Origin: JAPOUP01 sp965199865
GTDB taxonomy: Bacteria; Pseudomonadota; Alphaproteobacteria; Rhodobacterales; Rhodobacteraceae
Direction of reading: 5' to 3'
Length of the DNA: 64,000 nt
Assembly (NCBI GenBank): GCA_965199865.1
Contig: CBDATU010000005.1
Coordinates: 319,552 to 383,551 of the forward strand
This document shows positions 45,883 through 54,500 of the stretch, piece after piece; position 1 is the stretch's first letter; every line of letters starts with the position of its first letter. Both the position numbers and the translations under genes were made by a program. The notes beneath the pieces are model-generated. The model saw only the letters and a program-made list of their open reading frames with translations, did not search any database and was not told the DNA's origin.

Positions 45883-46255
45883 GGTCCCGAGCCCTCCCTG
45901 CCTTTTGTGCACAATGGTTCCTTCACCTTCATGCACCGGAGCTGCCAGCGGACCTCCCGTACGCCGCGTATGGAATCATGGCGCTGGAGGATTTCGCAAA
46001 GAAGTGAATCTCCCCCTGGAACCGGCAGCCATCGGTGCCCCCGGGCCTCAGGCCGTCTGGAAAGAGTGAACCTGCCTCATGGCTGCGCGGGTAATGCCAA
46101 TCCACGCCCTGACGGAGCGGAGGTTCGCCTGACCTCAGGACATGAGGCTCCGGTCAGGACCGCCCGTGTTGGGCAGAACCGGCCTCCCGGAATTCAGGAA
46201 AACCGCTTCGGCCGCCGATCTTTCAGGGCCGAAGGTGGTTCATCCCAAGAATGGG
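45883..46255. other. Gene-poor stretch right of the nested transposons
   Basis: About 370 bases. It begins with the second copy of the 11-bp direct repeat and contains the 3' part of the candidate small frame (45894-46007). Nothing else is recognisable before the convergent DMT transporter stop. Confidence 0.45.
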
Positions 46256-47173
46256 TTACTTCGCTCCCCCACCCACTCGCGCCAGAAACCCTCCTGAAAC
46301 GATGATCAGCACGATTCCCGCGGCTCCCAGAATGTCCAACCGGTCGGTCCAGAGCACATAGCCCCAAAACGCCGCAAACACCAGCAGCGAGTATTCAAAC
46401 ACGGTCACGAACGCAGCCTCCGCCAGCAGATACCCACGGATGATCAGCCCTACACCGACCACCGAACCAATTGCCTGGACGGCGGCAAGCCCAAGAAACT
46501 CCTCTGTCAGTGGCAGCCACCCACGCATCAGAAACCCTTCAGGCCCCTCCGGCGCATCCATCGGCAACAGAGAAAGCCAGATGCACCCGGCAGCACCCCA
46601 GAGCAGTGCCGCGACGAAAAACCCGAATAGCAGCGTCAGGGTTCCCTCCTCCGCGCAAAGGTCACGGATGGCAATTGCTCCCAACGCATAGAACAGCCCG
46701 GCAGCGACGGGCATAAGCGTAGCGAGGGACCCGTAGCCGAAATCCGGCCTCAGAACCAGAAGGATGCCGAGAAAGCCCGCTACCGCAGCAACCGCATTCA
46801 CTGCTCCAACCCGTCGCCTCAACACAATGACAGTGATCAGAAGCACGAAGATCGGTGCGGTAAACAGTCCAGCAGCGGCCTGCGCGACGGGAAGGAAACC
46901 AAGAGAACCAAAATAGAACATCATCGAGGTCGAAACCAGGAAGCTACGCAGAGCCACAGTCCAGAAGCGCTTGGGAGCAACTGACCATCCACCCGCCCAG
47001 GCAACGGCCAGTATTAGCGGAAGAGCCATCGCCGCACGAACCAGATGGAGTTGCCAGAGCCCAACGCTTTCGGCAACCAGGATCACCAGATTGTCGATCA
47101 GGCCGATCAGAGCCATCGCCGCAACAACGCAGGTAGCGGCAGTCAAGGGCATTGAGGCGGGAAGGCTTTTCAT
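46256..47173 (-). CDS. DMT-superfamily (EamA) permease
   Basis: A 305-residue inner-membrane transporter with ten predicted helices in two EamA repeats: the first from about SMPLTAATCVVAAMALIGL and the second from GYGSLATLMPVAAGLFYALG. Members export amino acids or other metabolites; the substrate is unknown. The ATG at 47173 was chosen because the 30 residues upstream are polar, cysteine-rich and lack family features. It is divergent from the acyl-CoA synthetase gene, with 88 bases between starts. Confidence 0.88.
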   Translation of the reverse strand: MKSLPASMPLTAATCVVAAMALIGLIDNLVILVAESVGLWQLHLVRAAMALPLILAVAWAGGWSVAPKRFWTVALRSFLVSTSMMFYFGSLGFLPVAQAAAGLFTAPIFVLLITVIVLRRRVGAVNAVAAVAGFLGILLVLRPDFGYGSLATLMPVAAGLFYALGAIAIRDLCAEEGTLTLLFGFFVAALLWGAAGCIWLSLLPMDAPEGPEGFLMRGWLPLTEEFLGLAAVQAIGSVVGVGLIIRGYLLAEAAFVTVFEYSLLVFAAFWGYVLWTDRLDILGAAGIVLIIVSGGFLARVGGGAK

Positions 47174-47261
47174 CGGCCCTGCCCTTAATCCGCCTTTGCA
47201 TTCCGCGCAGGCAAAGTTGATATTCGGATCGCTGACGCCAATACAGCAGGAGGAACTCGAC

Positions 47262-48893
47262 ATGGGCTGGATGGCAGACGAATCAGGCCTCCAGAGGCGA
47301 CAGGCGAATTTTGTGCCTCTAACGCCTCTAAGTCACCTCAATCGTGCCGTCAAAGTCTTTCCTGACCGCGAGGCGATTGCCTATGGCCTTCATCGTTCGA
47401 CCTATCGCGAATACCACGCACGGTGCTCCCGGATTGGCTCCGCGCTCAGGGTCGCGGGAATTCGGTCGGGCGATGTGGTCGCAACGCTTCTTCCCAACAT
47501 TCCCGCCCAACTGGAAGCACATTTCGGCGTCCCGGCCTGCGGGGCCGTACTGAATACGATCAACACCCGTCTGGATGTCGACACGGTTTCCTATATCCTT
47601 GAGCATGGCGGCGCCAAAGCGGTTCTGGTCGACACAGCTTTTCTGAGCCTGGCTGAGGCGGCAATCAGCAGGATGGAGAGCGGTGGTCCACGGATAATTG
47701 AAGTCGCGGATCCACAGGCGGGATTTACCGCCAGCGGCAGATACTCCGAATATGAGGAGTTCATCGCGGAAGGCGACCCTCGATTTGAATGGCAGATGCC
47801 CCAGGACGAATGGGAAAGCCTCGCCCTCAACTACACTTCCGGCACCACGGGACAGCCAAAGGGAGTGGTCTACCATCACCGAGGCGCCTATCTCATGACG
47901 CTGGGAACCGTGATTTCCTGGCGAATGATTCTGCACCCACGGCTGCTTGCGGTCGTGCCGCTCTTTCACTGCAACGGCTGGAACCATAGCTGGATGGCTC
48001 CCGTTCTTGGTGGAACGGTCATCTGCTGCCGGGACATAACGGCAGGGAACATATATGACGCGATCGCCGATGAGGGCGTGACCCATTTCGGGGGAGCACC
48101 CATCGTGCTCAACATGATCATCAATGCCCACGAAGGCGACCGTCGCCAATTCGATCATACAGTCGAGGTTTTCACCGCTGGTGCGCCACCTCCAGCAGCG
48201 ACGCTTCAGGCCATTGAACCGCTCGGCTTCAACGTGACCCAGGTCTATGGCCTCACCGAAACCTACGGCCATGTCACCGAATGCCTCTGGAACGCCCAGG
48301 CGTGGGACGGGCTTTCCGATGAAGACCGTTTCGCCATCAAGGCCCGAACGGGCGTGCTCATGCCGATGATGGAAGACATCACGGTCATGGACCCGGAAAC
48401 CATGACCCAGACGGCGATGGACGGAAAGACCCAGGGTGAGATCATGATCCGCGGAAACGCGGTAATGAAAGGATACCTGAAGAACAAGACGGCAACCGAA
48501 CAGGACTTCGCCAAGGGCTACTTCCATTCCGGCGACATCGCCGTTCAACACCCGGACGGCTACATCCAGATCGCCGACCGGGCAAAGGACATCATCATTT
48601 CGGGCGGTGAAAACGTGAGTTCAGTTGAAGTCGAGGGTGTGCTGATGCATCACCCCGCGGTGCTTCTATGCGCCGTTGTCGCGAAACCCGACGAAAAATG
48701 GGGCGAGGTGCCCTGTGCTTTCGTTGAAGTCAAGGACGGCAGAAATCTGGAAGAGGCCGAACTCATCGCCTTTGCCCGCGAACGGCTTGCAGGCTTCAAG
48801 ACACCAAAGATGGTTGTGTTTCAGGATCTGCCAAAGACGTCCACTGGCAAGATTCAGAAGTTTGAGCTTCGCGAGCTTGCGAAGAAGCTCTGA
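47262..48893 (+). CDS. Acyl-CoA synthetase / AMP-dependent ligase (DmdB-like, fatty-acyl-CoA ligase group)
   Basis: Activates a carboxylic acid to its CoA thioester through an acyl-adenylate. The 543-residue protein is full length. The ATP-binding loop YTSGTTGQPKG covers residues 191-201. The adenylate motif is in VYGLTETYGH, the hinge in GDIAVQHPDGYIQIADRAKDIIISGGENVSS, and the catalytic lysine in TSTGKIQK near the C terminus. A GGAGGA site precedes the start at 47262. The N terminus and length resemble methylmercaptopropionate-CoA ligase (DmdB) and medium-chain ligases. With the DmdC-like dehydrogenase at 21682 this hints at organosulfur or fatty-acid use, but substrate is not proven. Confidence 0.92.
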   Translation: MGWMADESGLQRRQANFVPLTPLSHLNRAVKVFPDREAIAYGLHRSTYREYHARCSRIGSALRVAGIRSGDVVATLLPNIPAQLEAHFGVPACGAVLNTINTRLDVDTVSYILEHGGAKAVLVDTAFLSLAEAAISRMESGGPRIIEVADPQAGFTASGRYSEYEEFIAEGDPRFEWQMPQDEWESLALNYTSGTTGQPKGVVYHHRGAYLMTLGTVISWRMILHPRLLAVVPLFHCNGWNHSWMAPVLGGTVICCRDITAGNIYDAIADEGVTHFGGAPIVLNMIINAHEGDRRQFDHTVEVFTAGAPPPAATLQAIEPLGFNVTQVYGLTETYGHVTECLWNAQAWDGLSDEDRFAIKARTGVLMPMMEDITVMDPETMTQTAMDGKTQGEIMIRGNAVMKGYLKNKTATEQDFAKGYFHSGDIAVQHPDGYIQIADRAKDIIISGGENVSSVEVEGVLMHHPAVLLCAVVAKPDEKWGEVPCAFVEVKDGRNLEEAELIAFARERLAGFKTPKMVVFQDLPKTSTGKIQKFELRELAKKL

Positions 48894-49664
48894 CCCGATT
48901 CGGTGCCCCAGAGACGCATGACGAAAGACCTCGGTCCAATGCGTTCATTGAAACCTTGATACGACATATGGGCTGCGCACTGATCCGCCAATTTCCACAT
49001 GTAACGCGGTCCATGGGGAGCGTAGGATGGGTCTTGCTGCCTTCCTTACATTGCGACAGCCGTCGCAGGGCGCATTACAATATGGGAATTTGGGCATGAG
49101 TGTGTGCTTCGGCCTCGCTCACTACCAGAACCAGCCGGACACCGCTTCAAGAACTGGTCCCAACGTCCTTTCGGGAACCCTTGTGAGCCCGTTGTCCATT
49201 TCTTCGATAATCCAGTCAAACCCGCATGTTGCGGCAATCACGCCGAGCACGATCACCCAAGCGACGGCGGACAGCCCGTGTTTTCCCTACACATCTGGCG
49301 GTATGGAATCCGAATCGTGCGGCGCTGCAGTTCCTTCCGCCAGATGCTGACGGCCTTACCTGGAGATTCGCATTGCGCAGCGGTCTTGCAAAGCGCCCGC
49401 CTCCGTTCTTCAGCACCCTGTCAGGCAGTGACCGGCCCCTCCGAGCTGCGGCTATCGAAAACCCAACGTCCAATCACATGATTCGAGATTACCCAACCGA
49501 CCGTCTTTGTGCATTCCTTAAGGGATTGCCCGTCGAATCGACCAATCGCCCTGGCGATTTCCGCCGACGCAGTTGGCGCAGCTTCTGTTCCCTTGGCAGA
49601 TTCTACCATATGCGATATCATGAACCCAGGCAGCAATACGAAGCAGTGTTTTCCATAACCAAAA
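48894..49664. other. Long intergenic region (771 bases) without recognisable gene
   Basis: Overlapping open frames on both strands have no start signals or family features. No RNA gene or repeat recognised. Confidence 0.45.
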
Positions 49665-50672
49665 ATGACTGCGCTTAAGGAATACCAGCGATTGGAGTGC
49701 CAGGGTGTCTGGCGCCCTTCGCTTGATGACAAGCGGATGAATGTCATCGTTAGCATCGGGGACGCGACGCTGATCATGTACGATTACAATGATCAGCCAC
49801 TGTCCCACTGGTCACTGCCTGCCCTGCTCCGACTGAATGGCAAGACCAGACCCGCGCTCTTCGCACCTGGCATTGATTCCGAAGAAGAACTGGAAATCAG
49901 CGACGATTCAATGATCGACGCCATTGAGCGAGTGCAGAGAGCCGTCGAACGGCGCAGTCCCAGGCAGCGTAGGCCAAGGTTTTTTCTTGTTGTTGCCGCC
50001 CTGTTGGCATTACTTGCGCTGGGCATCATATGGCTTCCCGAAACCGTGGTGAACCACGCTGCAGCGGTGGTTCCCGACGCAAAGCGGATTGAATTGGGTG
50101 AACGCCTCCTCGCCCATATTCAGCACGCCTCCAGGCGACCCTGCCATACCTCCGCCGGAACAGCGGCTCTAGGTCGGCTCCACAATCGGCTTCTGGGTGA
50201 CAGATCGGGACGGCTGGTCGTGATTCCAAATGGGGTCGCACAAACCAACCATCTGCCTGGAGGCCTGATCCTGATTGATCCGTCATTGATCGAGGACCAG
50301 GAGGCACCAGATGTGGTGGCAGGCTATGTGATAGCTGAAGCCATTCGCGCCGATTCCCGGGACGCAGTCGTTCGCATGCTTGAGCGGGCGGGACTGGTGG
50401 CAGCGTTTCGACTGCTCGCTACGGGCGATGTTACCGAGAACGTTCTCTTTGCGCAAGCCGGAGCACTGCTGTCACAGCCTGCGCAGCCCGTTGATCCCGA
50501 AGCGCTGCTTGCACGCTTTCGCGCAGCGCGGATTTCCATCAGACCATATGCGATCACCGTTAACGCTCCAGACGGAGACGTGCTGGAACCGATCAAGGAT
50601 GATCCAGTTGGTGACAGGCCAGCACTTTCCGATGCCGATTGGGTGAACCTGCAGCGAATCTGCGGAGAATGA
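49665..50672 (+). CDS. Conserved hypothetical single-pass membrane protein
   Basis: A 335-residue protein with a cytoplasmic N-terminal domain (CQGVWRPSLDDKRMNVIVSI). An arginine-rich stretch at 95-104 is followed by one membrane helix (FFLVVAALLALLALGIIWL, residues 106-124) and a soluble C-terminal domain. I associate this layout with an uncharacterised family common in Rhodobacteraceae. The C-terminal domain has a weak peptidase-like look (LIDPSLIEDQEAPDVVAGYVIAEA) reminiscent of M48 proteases but without an HExxH zinc motif. Function unknown. The last 75 bases of the gene are duplicated in tandem immediately downstream. Confidence 0.78.
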   Translation: MTALKEYQRLECQGVWRPSLDDKRMNVIVSIGDATLIMYDYNDQPLSHWSLPALLRLNGKTRPALFAPGIDSEEELEISDDSMIDAIERVQRAVERRSPRQRRPRFFLVVAALLALLALGIIWLPETVVNHAAAVVPDAKRIELGERLLAHIQHASRRPCHTSAGTAALGRLHNRLLGDRSGRLVVIPNGVAQTNHLPGGLILIDPSLIEDQEAPDVVAGYVIAEAIRADSRDAVVRMLERAGLVAAFRLLATGDVTENVLFAQAGALLSQPAQPVDPEALLARFRAARISIRPYAITVNAPDGDVLEPIKDDPVGDRPALSDADWVNLQRICGE

Positions 50673-50909
50673 GCTCCTCATGTAAGCGAGAACCGCCGCC
50701 AGCCCCTGGTCTTCGATGGGCGCATTTCGGTTCCGTAGCTCAGACGCCGTCCAGATGATCCAGTTGGTGACAGGCCAGCACTTTCCGATGCCGATTGGGT
50801 GAACCTGCAGCGAATCTGCGGAGAATGAGCTCCTCATGTAAGCGAGAACCGCCGCCAGCCCCTGGTCTTCGATGGGCGCATTTCGGTTCCGTTACTCAGA
50901 CGCCGTCCA
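50598..50909. repeat. Tandem duplication, two copies of 156 bp
   Basis: 50598-50753 is repeated at 50754-50909 with only two mismatches (GTAGC versus GTTAC near 50735/50891). The first copy includes the last 25 codons, including the stop, of the hypothetical gene; the second copy is an orphan tail. The near identity indicates a recent event. Confidence 0.93.
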
Positions 50910-51591
50910 CCAGTCGAGGCAATTGAAGACCATGCTGCCTTTTCCGAGGCACCTGATCGTCCGATGTCGTTCGCGCCTTCCAGCGGCCTGCGGCAGCCGC
51001 AGTTCCTCACGCGACCGGCCACAGGGACTTGCAGCCCCCCCGATCTGATCTGATCCTGACGGCGCCTTTCCGGCGCGGAAAGCCGTCGCAACGCTTCCAC
51101 TCCAGGTCAGACCTGAAGCGGCCAGTACAGTCCGCTACCGCATCATGCCGTTCAGGATGTGGAGGTCCAGCAAAACCTCCGCGACTCGGCCGACCCGGAC
51201 CAGTCCCGTGATCCGGTCACATGTCATCCCGCGTTCCGTCCTGTCGGGAAAGGTTCCGGTGCTACCGCCCGTTGAACCGGGTGCCAGACCGCCCTTCCGC
51301 CCGGGAGCCGGGACACGTCTGTCCCAATCACCGGCATGGATCCGGCAGCCTGCCTGGCTTTGGACAGCGGGAGGAGCGCCCGGGAGCGATCATCAGTAAG
51401 TAGCTCGGGCGCCACTTCTCTGACAGGCACCCACTCAATCTGCCAGCCGCTTCATCACACCTCCTTCTGAAGGCCGGACAAAGCTGGACAGATCGCATGT
51501 TAGTGACCTGCTACGGATACAGCAGTTGCCCCGATTCTTACTAACGGGCTATCATATGTGAGATGTGAAAACGCATGCCGGGAATCTCCGA
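50910..51591. other. Gene-poor region before the LacI regulator
   Basis: About 680 bases. On the minus strand, short broken stretches between roughly 50870 and 51430 faintly resemble an IS5-type transposase (for example ELLTDDRSRALLPLSKA) but are too degraded to annotate. The promoter of the LacI-type gene should lie near the right end. Confidence 0.4.
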
Positions 51592-52611
51592 ATGGACAAG
51601 CGGTATACGGGCCCCAGGGGAAAACGCGTTACCGCGCAGGACGTGGCCGATCGCGCCGGCGTGTCGCGTCATGCGGTGTCGCGCTGTTTCAGGGAAGGAA
51701 CCTATCTTGCCGAGGAAAAGCGGAGACTGATCCTCGCTGCCGCCAGCGAACTCGGTTACCGCCCGAATGCGCTTGCCTCCAGCCTGAAAGGACGGGGATC
51801 CCGGCTGGTCGGAATCGTGTCCGGCAATCTCTCGAACATCTATGACGGCCAGATCATTGGCGGACTGGTGGAAAACCTGACCGGAATGGGCAAATGGCCG
51901 GTCGTGCTGGGTGGTGGCTCAGACGACATTCGCGAGACCCGTGTGCTGGATGCCCTGGCATATCCGCTGGAGGCGATGATCCTGCGTGCCGGAAGCGTGG
52001 ATGGTGCGGTTGCCGAACAATGCCGCAGGCTCGGAATCCCGCTCATCCTGTCGGGTCGCCGTTCGGAGGAGTCGGAACTGACTGATTCAGTCTGTTGCGA
52101 TAATGCCAGCGGGGCAGGAAAGGCCGTGCGATGTCTGTTCGAACGCGGGCGCAGGCGGATCGCCTATGTGGGCGGACCGCGAAACCTCGTTTCGGAAAAG
52201 GAACGCTTTGGCGGTTTCATCGGGGCACTGAGCGCCATCGGCCTGCAGCCAGGTGCCATCATCAACAGTGATTTCAGCTTTGACGGCGGGTGTCAGGCCG
52301 CTACGGAAATTCTGTCCGCGCCTGACAGGCCGGACGCGGTTCTCTGTTCGAACGACGCTATGGCGCTGGGCGTTCTGTCGACGGCGCGCGACAGCCTGAA
52401 TCTGCGGGTGCCCGACGATGTTTCAATTATCGGGTTCGACGATATCCCAATGGCTAACTGGCCATGTTTCCGCCTGACGACCGTGCGGAATTCCATCAGT
52501 GATACCATTGACGGCATCCTGGAACTTCTGGCGGACCGTCTGGAAAACCCGCACCGATCCGGGCGCTACATGCTGATTATGCCGGAACTCGTGCCAAGAA
52601 ATACTCACTGA
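51592..52611 (+). CDS. LacI-family transcriptional regulator
   Basis: A 339-residue repressor or activator. The N-terminal LacI helix-turn-helix RVTAQDVADRAGVSRHAVSR covers residues 12-31. The hinge SELGYRPNALASSLKGRG is followed by a periplasmic-binding-like effector domain (LVGIVSGNLSNIYDG, IAYVGGPRNL, IIGFDDIPMANW). The ATG at 51592 gives a normal distance to the helix-turn-helix; a GTG at 51565 is an alternative start. It precedes the ABC importer genes on the same strand, with one gene on the opposite strand between, so it probably controls that importer. Effector unknown, often a sugar or related metabolite. Confidence 0.9.
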   Translation: MDKRYTGPRGKRVTAQDVADRAGVSRHAVSRCFREGTYLAEEKRRLILAAASELGYRPNALASSLKGRGSRLVGIVSGNLSNIYDGQIIGGLVENLTGMGKWPVVLGGGSDDIRETRVLDALAYPLEAMILRAGSVDGAVAEQCRRLGIPLILSGRRSEESELTDSVCCDNASGAGKAVRCLFERGRRRIAYVGGPRNLVSEKERFGGFIGALSAIGLQPGAIINSDFSFDGGCQAATEILSAPDRPDAVLCSNDAMALGVLSTARDSLNLRVPDDVSIIGFDDIPMANWPCFRLTTVRNSISDTIDGILELLADRLENPHRSGRYMLIMPELVPRNTH

Positions 52612-53135
52612 CCGCCCGCCGGAAGGGAAACACGCAGGATCCTCCAATCGCTAACCGGGCGCCGTTCGGAAGAGGCCGCCACCGCCAGCGAACCGATCGG
52701 TGTCTTCAGGCCAGCGAATTCCTGATCGATTTCGCGGAACAGCGGTGTGTTCACATCTTTGCCGGAGACACCGTAGGCCAGACTCACATGCGGCGGGAAG
52801 CCAGGAACCACCCCGCGGAAGTCAAAGGCCTCGCTGCGCAATTTCCTGAGAGCTGGTGGCAGCGAAAGTGCAAAATATGCGGATTGAAAATAGGCGGTGT
52901 CGAACGTCAGACGTTCGAACCCGATACTGGCATCGTCGCCCAGTTCAAGGGTCAGGGCCTGGGCCATTTTTTCGAAGCGCAGGATGTCCTCCCAACCCAG
53001 TTCGGATGCAAGTGTTATATGAGGATCGAATCTCGGGCTGCCCAGAATCGAAGCCAGAGCTTCCATCCTTGCCCGCAACCGGTTCGAGAGCGCCTGCGGA
53101 AACATCAACCAAAGAGAAAACAGTTCGTTGCGCAT
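52605..53135 (-). CDS. 2H phosphoesterase (2'-5' RNA ligase / cyclic phosphodiesterase-like)
   Basis: A 176-residue 2H-fold protein with the two diagnostic motifs H39-I-T41 (DPHITLA) and H116-V-S118 (PHVSLAYG). Members hydrolyse or ligate 2'-5' or cyclic phosphodiester bonds. The start at 53135 places the first motif at the usual distance; the longer frame is unsupported. It converges on the lacI-type gene with a 7-base overlap and is divergent from the ABC operon. Its place between regulator and importer suggests a cyclic phosphate or phosphoester is processed after uptake, but this is inference. Confidence 0.78.
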   Translation of the reverse strand: MRNELFSLWLMFPQALSNRLRARMEALASILGSPRFDPHITLASELGWEDILRFEKMAQALTLELGDDASIGFERLTFDTAYFQSAYFALSLPPALRKLRSEAFDFRGVVPGFPPHVSLAYGVSGKDVNTPLFREIDQEFAGLKTPIGSLAVAASSERRPVSDWRILRVSLPAGGQ

Positions 53136-53203
53136 GATGGATCCGCATGTTCTCCCGTTTGACCAGTATGAGATCGTGAGCATATGCTGATGATCGCCCA
53201 CAT

Positions 53204-53243
53204 ACCTCATAGTCGTTACATAAACCTCATAATTCTTACATAA
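53204..53243. promoter_or_regulatory. Two tandem 20-bp direct repeats in the promoter region of the ABC operon
   Basis: ACCTCATAGTCGTTACATAA is directly followed by ACCTCATAATTCTTACATAA (16 of 20 identical). The 20-bp period places both copies on nearly the same face of the helix, as for cooperative activator or repressor sites. They lie between the divergent 2H phosphoesterase gene and the ABC ATPase gene, in an AT-rich segment unlike the surrounding DNA. The binding protein is not identified. Confidence 0.6.
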
Positions 53244-53327
53244 AAGTGAAAATTTATGTTTGCAATTGCTAATTTCTCTGATCTAATATGATAACCTGAG
53301 CATATACGGAACCCAGCGACACGTTCC

Positions 53328-54455
53328 ATGACGGAAACAAATGACCGAATACGCCTTGGCTCCGGCCTGACGATGGAGGCGCTGTATGTAGGATACGGAA
53401 AGGAGGATGTTCTGCGCGACATCGGCCTTTCGGTGGCAACTGGCGAATTTCTGTCCCTTCTCGGACCCTCGGGTTGCGGCAAGAGCACGCTCCTGCGAGC
53501 CGTTGCCGGATTTATTCCGCTCAGATCGGGCGATATCCGTCTCGACGGCCAGAGCATCATTGACCTCCCGCCCGAAAAACGGGGCATGGCGATGATGTTC
53601 CAGTCATATGCCCTGTGGCCACACATGACGGTCGAGCAGAATGTCGGTTACGGATTGCGCCTGCGCGGCATCCCTCGCCGGAAAGTCGCGGAAAAGGTCA
53701 ATGACATGCTGAAGCTTGTCGGTCTGCAGGACTTCCGTGACCGCAAACCCGGCTTCCTTTCCGGAGGTCAGCGGCAGAGAGTGGCGCTGGCCCGCGCCCT
53801 TTCCGTAGATCCGCCGGTTCTGCTTCTGGACGAACCCCTGTCCAATCTTGACGCCGGAATCCGGACGACAATGCGGCATGAAATCCGCTCGCTTCAGCAA
53901 AGGCTGGGTCTGACAACGATCATGGTGACCCATGACCAGTCCGAAGCCATGTCCATGGCGGACCGGATTGTGGTGCTGGAAAACGGGAGCATTGCCCAGA
54001 TCGGTGCGCCGGAGGACATCTATCACCGTCCGGCAACACCTTACGTGGCGCAGTTCATGGGGGCCGGCAATGAATTGCCCGTGACCTTGACTGAGGAAAA
54101 CGGAGCGCGCGTCCTAAAGCCTCGCAACCGGAGCGCAGGTTCGGATCAGCCCTACCGGCTCATGTTCAGGAGCGATGCTGCCCGTATCTGCCTGTCCGGC
54201 GAGGCAAGGCCGGACGGGTTCCTGGTGACCGGAACAGTGGTTGCGCACAACTATCTTGGTTCGGTTTACCGCCATACTCTTGATGTCGATGGCCGACAGG
54301 TCATGGTCGACCATCGGCAAAAGCTTCATGTCGGCATGTCCGTCGACATGTTGATCCCGGCCACCGCGGGCAATCTCTTCGCAATGAGCGCAACCGCGGC
54401 AGCCGGTTCACAGGCCGAGACACGCGTTTCCCTGACCCAGGCAGAAAGCAAATGA
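53328..54455 (+). CDS. ABC transporter ATP-binding protein (Fe3+/spermidine/putrescine/phosphonate-type)
   Basis: A 375-residue ATPase of the PotA/FbpC/UgpC-like class. Walker A GPSGCGKST is at residues 46-54, the Q loop FQSYALWPHMTV at 91-102, the signature LSGGQRQRVALARAL at 144-158, and Walker B LLLDEPLSNLDA at 165-176. The H loop is MVTHDQSEAMSMADRI. A C-terminal TOBE regulatory domain is expected after residue 240. First gene of an operon with a binding protein and two permeases. Substrate not determined by the ATPase sequence. Confidence 0.93.
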   Translation: MTETNDRIRLGSGLTMEALYVGYGKEDVLRDIGLSVATGEFLSLLGPSGCGKSTLLRAVAGFIPLRSGDIRLDGQSIIDLPPEKRGMAMMFQSYALWPHMTVEQNVGYGLRLRGIPRRKVAEKVNDMLKLVGLQDFRDRKPGFLSGGQRQRVALARALSVDPPVLLLDEPLSNLDAGIRTTMRHEIRSLQQRLGLTTIMVTHDQSEAMSMADRIVVLENGSIAQIGAPEDIYHRPATPYVAQFMGAGNELPVTLTEENGARVLKPRNRSAGSDQPYRLMFRSDAARICLSGEARPDGFLVTGTVVAHNYLGSVYRHTLDVDGRQVMVDHRQKLHVGMSVDMLIPATAGNLFAMSATAAAGSQAETRVSLTQAESK

Positions 54456-54500
54456 CCAGGTCTCGGATTTCTTCAACCCCGAAAAGGAAAGAAAATCACC

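Larger units (their letters stand above)
39681..46007 (+). pseudogene. Candidate small protein gene (51 codons) split by the outer transposon
   Basis: An ATG at 39681 lies six bases after a perfect AAGGAGG. Fourteen codons (MRQMFEPLPDGSRA) run to the target site. Deleting the transposon and one copy of the 11-bp direct repeat continues the frame at 45894 as LPAFCAQWFLHLHAPELP and on to LEDFAKK, with the TGA at 46005-46007. The fused product has no family I recognise. The evidence is only the ribosome binding site and the in-frame rejoining, so it could be chance. Confidence 0.33.

Noticed and set aside
50720..50750. tRNA-like D-arm string GTAGCTCAG
   Set aside because: No acceptor, anticodon or T arm can be formed around it, and the second copy of the repeat changes the motif.
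50840..51430. Possible degenerate IS5-type transposase on the minus strand
   Set aside because: A few short resemblances occur in plausible order, but they are scattered over frames with many stops and no catalytic motif is certain.
53179..53188. AGCATATGCT palindrome upstream of the 2H phosphoesterase as a LacI operator
   Set aside because: Only ten bases, lacking the central CG typical of LacI-family operators. It may be chance in an AT-rich promoter.
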